From: Bathymodiolus brooksi
Lineage: Eukaryota > Mollusca > Bivalvia > Mytilida > Modiolidae
Length of the DNA stretch: 64,000 nucleotides
Reading direction: 5' to 3'
NCBI GenBank assembly: GCA_963680875.1
Contig: OY804585.1
Location: 29,440,186 to 29,504,185 of the forward strand
Shown here: in pieces, positions 57,451-64,000 of the stretch
Numbering within the stretch: position 1 is the stretch's first letter
Layout of the letters: each line of letters starts with the position of its first letter
The notes under the pieces: generated by a model
Told to the model about the DNA's origin: nothing
The model's database searches: none
What the model saw: only the letters and a program-made list of their open reading frames with translations
Made by a program: the position numbers and the translations under genes

Positions 57451-59090
57451 TTAACTAAATATATATGCCATACCATCCTCTAAATTAGCAACAAGCAGCT
57501 TCTTTTTCGGTTCATCAAAACATACAGCTGATGGAGTATTCAATCCATCCTCCTTCGTTAAGATTTGCTTTTGGAATTGTCCATTAGTTGATATTACTAC
57601 AGTATTTGACGTACGTTCACCAACCACATACAAATTCCCGTTCTCATCTACTGTTATGCCATGTGGTCTTCCTAGAATGTCCTCGTCATTGAACTGCCAA
57701 ACAGGAGTACCATTCAAAAGACAACATGTTATGGTATGTTGCGTTCGATTGGTATAACATATTTTCCCTGCAAATGCCACAACATATGAATATGTAGGTG
57801 TGGCAGTATTTGGAATTGTAGATATTCTGAAATCCTCAGAACAGGATAGCACGCGTACATTGTTATCTGCAACACAACATATTAATGAATCGTTATAATA
57901 TGTAATTCCATATGTTTGTCCAGGAAGAGCGACGAATTTTGTAATACTTAGTCCTGCTATGTTTATACCTCGTGCTGGTGATAAAAACCCAGAGGTGACT
58001 GTGGCTGTGTTATCATCAATGCATACAACATCAAAAGAATAACTCACAGGATCTTTGTTGATTGAACCATCACGATATACAATCATCAGTTGATTATCGT
58101 TATGTAGGGTAAACAACATCAAAACCGTCGGCGTTACACAACAACCCCTTACATAACTTCCGCTAGTTTTGACTTTTCTTTTTAGCTTAAGCGATTTGTC
58201 GTTGATGGTCAAAATCTGGGCCTGTTTATTTTTATTTCTCACCAAGCTGACGCTACTTCGTTCGGTTTGAAATCCTACAGAGCCAAAAGATTTAACGTCC
58301 GTTAAAATATCTTGTATCTTGGTATCAATGCTACACTTAATGTTTATTTGTGCAAATTTCTGATCATCGGGTAATGATTGAATATACTGTTCGTGGTCTG
58401 TGACGTCTGATTTGACTTCTCTCATTCCAAAGAATGCTTGAAAATCTGACGCATGCTTCGTGATGTCTTCAATGTTTTTCTGACACTTTACTATATCATT
58501 TTCTTTATCATTTAGAATGGCGATGGTTCCCTGGATATCAGTTTTAGCTTTATTCTCCATTTTTTAAGTTCTGATTTTAATTCCTCCTCTAACTTGTCTA
58601 GGTGTTGGTTTATATTACTTCGGAGGTTCTGAACTTTCAAAACATGTTTCTGCACTTGATCGTTAGCGGTTGTCAAGTTCTCTTCTCGATCAGTTCTGAG
58701 TCGCTTAATGTTTTCTACCAAATCGTCAACTTCCTGTCGCAAATCTTGAAAATTTTGAGATATCTTTGCGTTGTCAACCACTTCATCAATTGGAAAAATA
58801 TCACTACACTCTCTGTGTTTGTATACACCTGTAGCATATCGGACATTCATGTGTGACGCAATATAGCTGGTATCTTTGATTGTGATCGGCACAAAACAGC
58901 TTAATATCGGTCAGAAAGGACGGTTGTTTCTGATAGTCTGAAATAGGAATTGTATTGTGATTTTCGCCAGACTATGATGTTCATTACAGTTTAAGCACAG
59001 TGTTTCCTGGCATTCAGGGCACCAGATGGTGGCATTGATAGATAGATGACGCTGATTACAAATATCACACAAGGGTACTTTTGAAGCCAT
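57451..59090 (-). pseudogene. TRIM-like B-box pseudogene (unit 3)
   Basis: The orthologue of the two intact TRIM-like genes, starting at ATG 59090 (MASKVPLCDICNQRHLSINA). Compared with them it has three deletions: 10 bases near 58960, 2 bases near 58820 and 1 base near 58560. The first puts the frame out and brings a stop about 12 codons later. The second restores the register (10 + 2 = 12 lost bases). The third breaks it again in the coiled coil. The C-terminal propeller region remains open for 369 codons from 58560 to 57451, so decay may be recent. A truncated product with only the first B-box is the most that could be translated from the original start. Confidence 0.9.
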
Positions 59091-59359
59091 GGATTTACTG
59101 GCCTAAAAAGAAAAGAAATCATATTAAAACACGGTAGATCGCTACAAAAGGCTTTGTTTCTGTTCATACCCAACTCTACATACTTTTCAAATGGCAGTCA
59201 AAAGTCATAATGTAGGTTCTATTTTAAATCTAATTGTAAAGTGATGCCAAGGTTATTTTGCAGGTGCAACAGAATCTCAGATGTGGTTGTGGAAAATATG
59301 ATTATTTCTGTATATTTGTTTTGTTTTGTTTTATTATTTATTTTTTGTGGGGGATAACC

Positions 59360-60060
59360 TGAGTTTGGGACATTTATCTGGATGGAAAGCTATTAGAAAA
59401 TCTGCCTCCAATCGTGCTGCTGAATTTATGTCTTGTTGAATTTTTAGACAGTCAACTTGTGTTTTAATATCTCTGTAAATGATGCTGGAAATGCATTTAT
59501 ATAAATGAAAAATAAGATAGGGCCTTATGCGGTACGCTGGGGGAATACCTGATGTACCTGGCACTGTGATGGAAGGTATTCCATTTACAACAACTGTTTG
59601 TGTACGGTCTGACAGAAAAGTTTGGATCCAGAATAGTGTTTCTTGTATACCATAGTATTGGTGTTTTTAAAGAAAGCGAGGATGTGGTACCTTATCAAAT
59701 GATCAGTCCACACGGATTAAATAAGTCTGCATGTTCTTGATAGTTGCGATTCGTATGATCTAGATTTTCTGAAGCCATGTTGAAGGTCGTAAATAATGTA
59801 GTTGTTTCCTAGATATGTCATGATATTACTGGTTATGATATGCTCCATAATTTTACAGCATGTAAGAGATATAGGACGGTAACTTACTGCTTCATATGTT
59901 TCACCTTTTTAAAATGCTGGCACTACGTTTGCATGTTTCCAGTCTTTGTGTGTTTCTTCTGATTCTAGTGATTTTGAAAAAATAATTGATGTTAAAATTG
60001 GTGCCACTTCATTTAATTCTTTTACTATTGTCCGATCTGCATGATGTATGTGGGTTTAGA
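59360..60060 (-). pseudogene. LINE reverse-transcriptase fragment, unit 3
   Basis: It is orthologous to 23950 and 43425. Remaining text includes KIQQDINSAARLEAD and MPGTSGIPPA-like pieces in different frames. Dead. Confidence 0.7.
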
Positions 60061-62028
60061 TTACAGAACCATTTTGATACTCCAGCTGATGATATGTTAA
60101 TTTTTATATATTTGTTTTAATATTATTGAACATATGTTCGTTTTGAATATGCATGAAATACTTGCTACTGGACATTATGCAATCAACAGGCAACCAATTA
60201 TTCATGCCAGGGGAACCACTTGTTTGTGGGTTTCGTTTATCAACATCTATGATTTTCAGAATCCATAAATAAAATGTTTACTTTCCGTTTTTGGGAACAT
60301 CACTACGAAATACATTTCTTAATATTTTAGTGTTTTTTTTTCTCTTATTTTTTTAATTCAGATGCAAGAACAAGCGAATATGTATTTTATGCGCAATCAT
60401 CGAAAATTGGGATCGACGAATTTAAATTATGTCACAGTATTAGTTGTACAGGTACAATGTAAATACGTCCTTGTTGAGTCAAATATGATACGATAATAGG
60501 ATTTGTAAACTTGTTATAACGTTGTTTTTGTTTTTTTACATTTTAATGTGACAGCTTGAGTGGAATCTATTTTTGGATTCAATTATCCTATTCTCGAAGG
60601 TTCATTTTTATTTCTGTTCATTAGTGAGACATTTCTGTATTTATTCTTCATGTTCTGAATAGTGGTTTATCAATATACCATGCAGTTTATGAACCATACA
60701 ACCCAGTGACAGAACAAGGAATGTGATAATTAGTTTATAACCATCTTATTTGCTCATAGACGCAAAATGGATGAGACACAAGTTTACCAATTTATGAAGT
60801 CTTCTCCTTTGAATTACATAACAATTATAACAAATATACATATGAAACAGAACATGCACATTAATGTATGTATACTAGTAACAATTACACATGTAAAAGA
60901 GAACAGAAAAATAGAAAGAAAAAAATGTTGGTTTTTATGTGGACACGATAATTATGTTGGCTATATTTATAAGTTTATACAATGAGGAATCGCTTAGATC
61001 TTCTAATAAACTTGTACACTTCTTTAGCAATTAATGAGGGCGATTTACTGTGTCTATGGGAAAAACCCACTTGTTCTACTTTCGGTTTTGACATTATGTA
61101 AAATGTCATTATGTTTATATTATGATAAGTCATAAATGATTAAACTTTGATACTTACAGGTATTACAACGGTTCCTACAATAAGATACCTATCATGTTTC
61201 TCCTATTTCTAAAACGTTGCTTCAAACATTAAGCATGTACTAACAGAAAATGAATGGGTCGGTCACATGATAAAGTAGTAAATATGGCGCGTGATCAATA
61301 ACATTTATCTGTGACGTTACACACGTGAAATACTAACAATACATTAGCTTGTACTAAAAACAGTGGTGTAAATAAAAGATTACTTAAGAGTAAATTAACT
61401 TAAAGTGTAAAAGTTATAATGAAGATGGAGTAAAGATATAAAAAATAGAAACGGTTATGATTGTGAAAAAAACAAACATTTAATTTATAAAAATAAATTA
61501 CATGTCAAACAAGTTTACATTCAGTTTGAATGAATCGAGAAAAATAGCCTATTCAATAAAAACCCAACAAATACTTCATAACAGCGAGAAAAGCCCCGCT
61601 ATTAATTCGCCACCTTCCATAGTGAAATACGCACTAGAGAAGAAAAAATATAATTCCCTCCGGTCCCACGAATAAAATTATACAATTATATTTCTACACA
61701 TATATTCAGCATTGCTTTTTTTAATTTGATTTTTGAAACTTCGTGTTCATATATTTGCAGTTAGTTAAATATCTGCTAACAAAAAATTCATTCCTCTACA
61801 AAATGGTAGAAAACACCGTGTCAGTCGTCTTGTTATATTTTCTACAAAATCGATATATCTTCCCATTTCTTGCCCTTTTATATAAAATAACATGAAATTA
61901 TGTTGACGTTCTAAAAATGATATATACACACATATCTGGATGTATTTGTATTTACATTGGTGTAGAATTAAAAAAATAAAATCTAAAATGATAATGATAA
62001 AGCTAGATAGTAGTCAGAAAAATATCCA
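60061..62028. other. Intergenic sequence, right part of unit 3
   Basis: It aligns with 24656-26590 and 44150-46605. It includes the retroelement fragment at about 60725-61040 shared with unit 2. The antisense tRNA-like block seen in units 1 and 2 near 26100/46165 is deleted here (junction near 61810). Confidence 0.55.
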
Positions 62029-62157
62029 GTGAGAGTGCAGGGGGTGGATAAAAGTTAAGTTAGAGGGAGCATGAACAATAGGTGAGGGGGTCCGTGGACC
62101 GCTTAGGTCCCCATCGAGTCGTTTTAAATTCAAATTCAAATTCAAAGTTTTATTTAA

Positions 62158-62723
62158 AGAGGCATTAGCTACGATTTTGACCAAAACATTATATGTTTTG
62201 GAAATTGGTAAATAGCTTTAAGATGATGAAATAAAGGTAAATATTTCACATTAAACAGCTTATCGTACCACTTTTCGCCTTTTGAGAACGAAAATTACCA
62301 TCGATTTATTATTTCCTTGCAAGCAAATAATTTGACCTCGCTTTCTCTGTATGCAACTAACCTTACTAGTGACAGGTAAAAACGAATAATTTGTATTTTG
62401 TCGCTTATTAACTGCAAACATGCATGGTTCTTTGTCCGTAATTAACGCCGACTAAAAGCCGATTCACAGAAAATAAGAAATAAGTGCATTGTTGTACTAA
62501 TTTAATGACGATTCGGCAAACTCCGTAAACAATGCCGATAATTAATAAGATGGCGTCCATTTCTTGATCGATCTCAAAACACGAGCAGTTGTACCTTTTT
62601 TTTCCGATGCGCGTACATTTCATAGCATTTATAAGTTACAGAAACCCGCTTTATTAAGGCATCAATCATATCTGATAGTTTTTATGGGTAACAAAAATTT
62701 ACGATTTTGCAGATAATGCCCCT
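62158..62723. mobile_element. TTAA-flanked MITE, 566 bp (piggyBac-type target)
   Basis: It starts AGAGGCATTAGCT and ends, in reverse complement, AGGGGCATTATCT (11 of 13 identical). TTAA is at both flanks (62154-62157 and 62724-62727). LINE copy A has the empty site with one TTAA in TTTATTTAAAGTCG (about 127-140). A TTAA duplication is the hallmark of piggyBac-type integration. No transposase. Confidence 0.9.
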
Positions 62724-63385
62724 TTAAAGTCGATGTAAAGCATACATATAACACAAGCTCTAATGAGCTTTTAAAATCGACTATAGTATATAAAAAGATT
62801 CTAACATGGCGTCCTTCTTTCGCGTTGTAGACAAACGAGCGATTTATCGATGGTATAATCTCATTCGGACATGCGCCGGTGAATGTGACTGACTTTTCCA
62901 TTGGCAGCATAAATTGTGTGCGACATTTTCCGCAAATGTAAATATAAATTACCGTTTTCCAATCAAAGTATACTACCGTATTTGTACTCTTAGATATATC
63001 AGAATCGAAATAAATCATGGAAGCCAGAATGTGTTTTGAATTTTAACATCGGGTGACGGATATTAGTAAATTTTATCCCTAGCCTCTGGCTCGGAATAAA
63101 ATACTAATATCCGCCAACCCATGTTAAAACTCCCAACACATTCTGGTTTCCATGATTTATTTCTTAAACAACACATACAATCATGCATACAAACATATTA
63201 AATAAAAACATACATCAATCTATGCAATTCAATATACACACAAGATACAAAGGCAGATATAAACTGAATAAAAGCCTACAAAAATAAGAGGCTCATGCAT
63301 TTAAACCAAAAAATAAAAAATAAAAAATAATAATAATAAATATATTAAATAAATGCATGAAAATTTAGATATAAAAATTTAAGGG

Positions 63386-64000
63386 TCATCTGCCTGCACT
63401 ACACTGGCATGAGCTGCCGTTCCATGTGTGAATTATATTTTTAAAATGTTCTAACAATGTTTCTTGTCTCAAGTGATTAGACAGCTCATTCCAGATTTGT
63501 GCAGCATTATACCGAAAAGAATTTAAACCATACCTTGTTGTGCATACCCTGGGTAAAACTGCTTTATCTTGATGCCTAAAATTATATTTTTGATCTTTAA
63601 TGGAAATTAAATCATGAAGATAGCTTGGACTTTGTTTATGGATAATTTTGAATGTTTCAACTGCAATAGTTCTTAATCTTCGAATTTTTAAAGACGGCAA
63701 TTTAGATTTTTTAAGTAAATTTTCATAAGTATTTTCATGGTCTTCATAAATGAAACGGAGAGCTCTTTCCTGGATTCTTTCAACTTTTTTAGTATTTTTT
63801 TCGCTGCAAAAGTGCCATGTTACCGGACAGTAATTACAGTTTGAAAGAATAAAGGAGTATTAAATGGTAAAGCGACATCATCTGTTTAAATATTTACCTA
63901 TTTGTTTTAGGATATTTAATTGTTGGGATGCTTTTTTACAAATTTCTGATATATATTTATCAAAATTTAGTTGAGAATCAACGGTTACACATAAAAGTTT
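63386..64000 (-). pseudogene. Reverse transcriptase C-terminal fragment (LINE copy B)
   Basis: The frame 63386-63700 is open and holds the post-RT region: KIRRLRTIAVETFKIIHKQS, CTTRYGLNSFRYNAAQIWNE, LSNHLRQETLLEHFKN, and a Cys-containing tail with stop at 63386. It is better preserved than copy A. The catalytic part lies beyond the window. Confidence 0.8.

Larger units (their letters stand above)
48200..62120. repeat. Segmental unit 3 (at least 13.9 kb, interrupted by the right LINE)
   Basis: It starts at GAGATAGATTGCTGCCATAT. It holds a chimeric C1q pseudogene, a TA-flanked 2.07-kb insertion, conserved blocks, a SINE, a TRIM-like pseudogene and a LINE fragment. Relative to units 1 and 2 it has lost the Penelope-like RT: a junction near 56003 joins sequence equivalent to about 18990 and 20135. 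Confidence 0.8.
62121..64000 (-). mobile_element. Non-LTR retrotransposon (LINE), copy B, running off the window
   Basis: The same LINE as 99-1997, with the TTTGAA-type tail at 62124-62148, the long inverted repeat (63008-63167) and the RT C-terminus. It is interrupted by a TTAA-flanked MITE. The 5' end lies beyond 64000. Confidence 0.8.

Overview
The window is eukaryotic, AT-rich and repeat-dense. It is most likely from a bivalve mollusc, and a marine mussel (Mytilidae) is my best guess. The pointers are a spliced secreted C1q-domain gene, RING-less B-box/coiled-coil/propeller TRIM-like proteins encoded in one uninterrupted exon, tRNA-derived SINEs, and a retroelement fragment that resembles mussel repeats known to me. 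The organism call is inference; no database was searched.

The main architecture is a tandem segmental triplication. Unit 1 spans about 9.0-30.0 kb, unit 2 about 30.0-48.2 kb, and unit 3 runs from about 48.2 kb to at least 62.1 kb. Each unit carries, in the same order, a C1q locus on the plus strand, shared retroelement debris, a TRIM-like gene on the minus strand and a shared LINE reverse-transcriptase fragment. The first 98 bases and the LINE that follows match the end of unit 3, so a further copy probably lay to the left.

Unit 1 has the only complete C1q gene: three exons with consistent phase-1 junctions, encoding 300 residues (signal peptide, coiled coil, C1q domain). Units 2 and 3 lost exons 1-2 through a shared deletion and share a SINE inside the C1q exon. 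The unit 3 copy is in addition a chimera of two C1q copies. The TRIM-like gene is intact in units 1 and 2 (555 residues each) and frameshifted in unit 3.

Comparing the three units gives natural filled and empty sites that define several transposons. These are a Harbinger-like element with a 3-bp target duplication (unit 1), a TA-flanked 2.07-kb element (unit 3), a TTAA-flanked MITE (inside the right-hand LINE) and two smaller MITEs (unit 1). Unit 2 also holds 68 copies of a 37-bp minisatellite with a 777-bp higher-order period, grown from a segment that is single-copy in units 1 and 3.

Left of the units, 2.0-6.6 kb is non-coding with two tandem-repeat tracts. At 6.65 kb there is a possible P-loop exon. 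At 6.83-9.00 kb lies an internally deleted DNA transposon carrying the two ends of a GIN/KRBA2-like integrase-derived gene. No bacterial features, CRISPR arrays or confident functional tRNA genes were seen.
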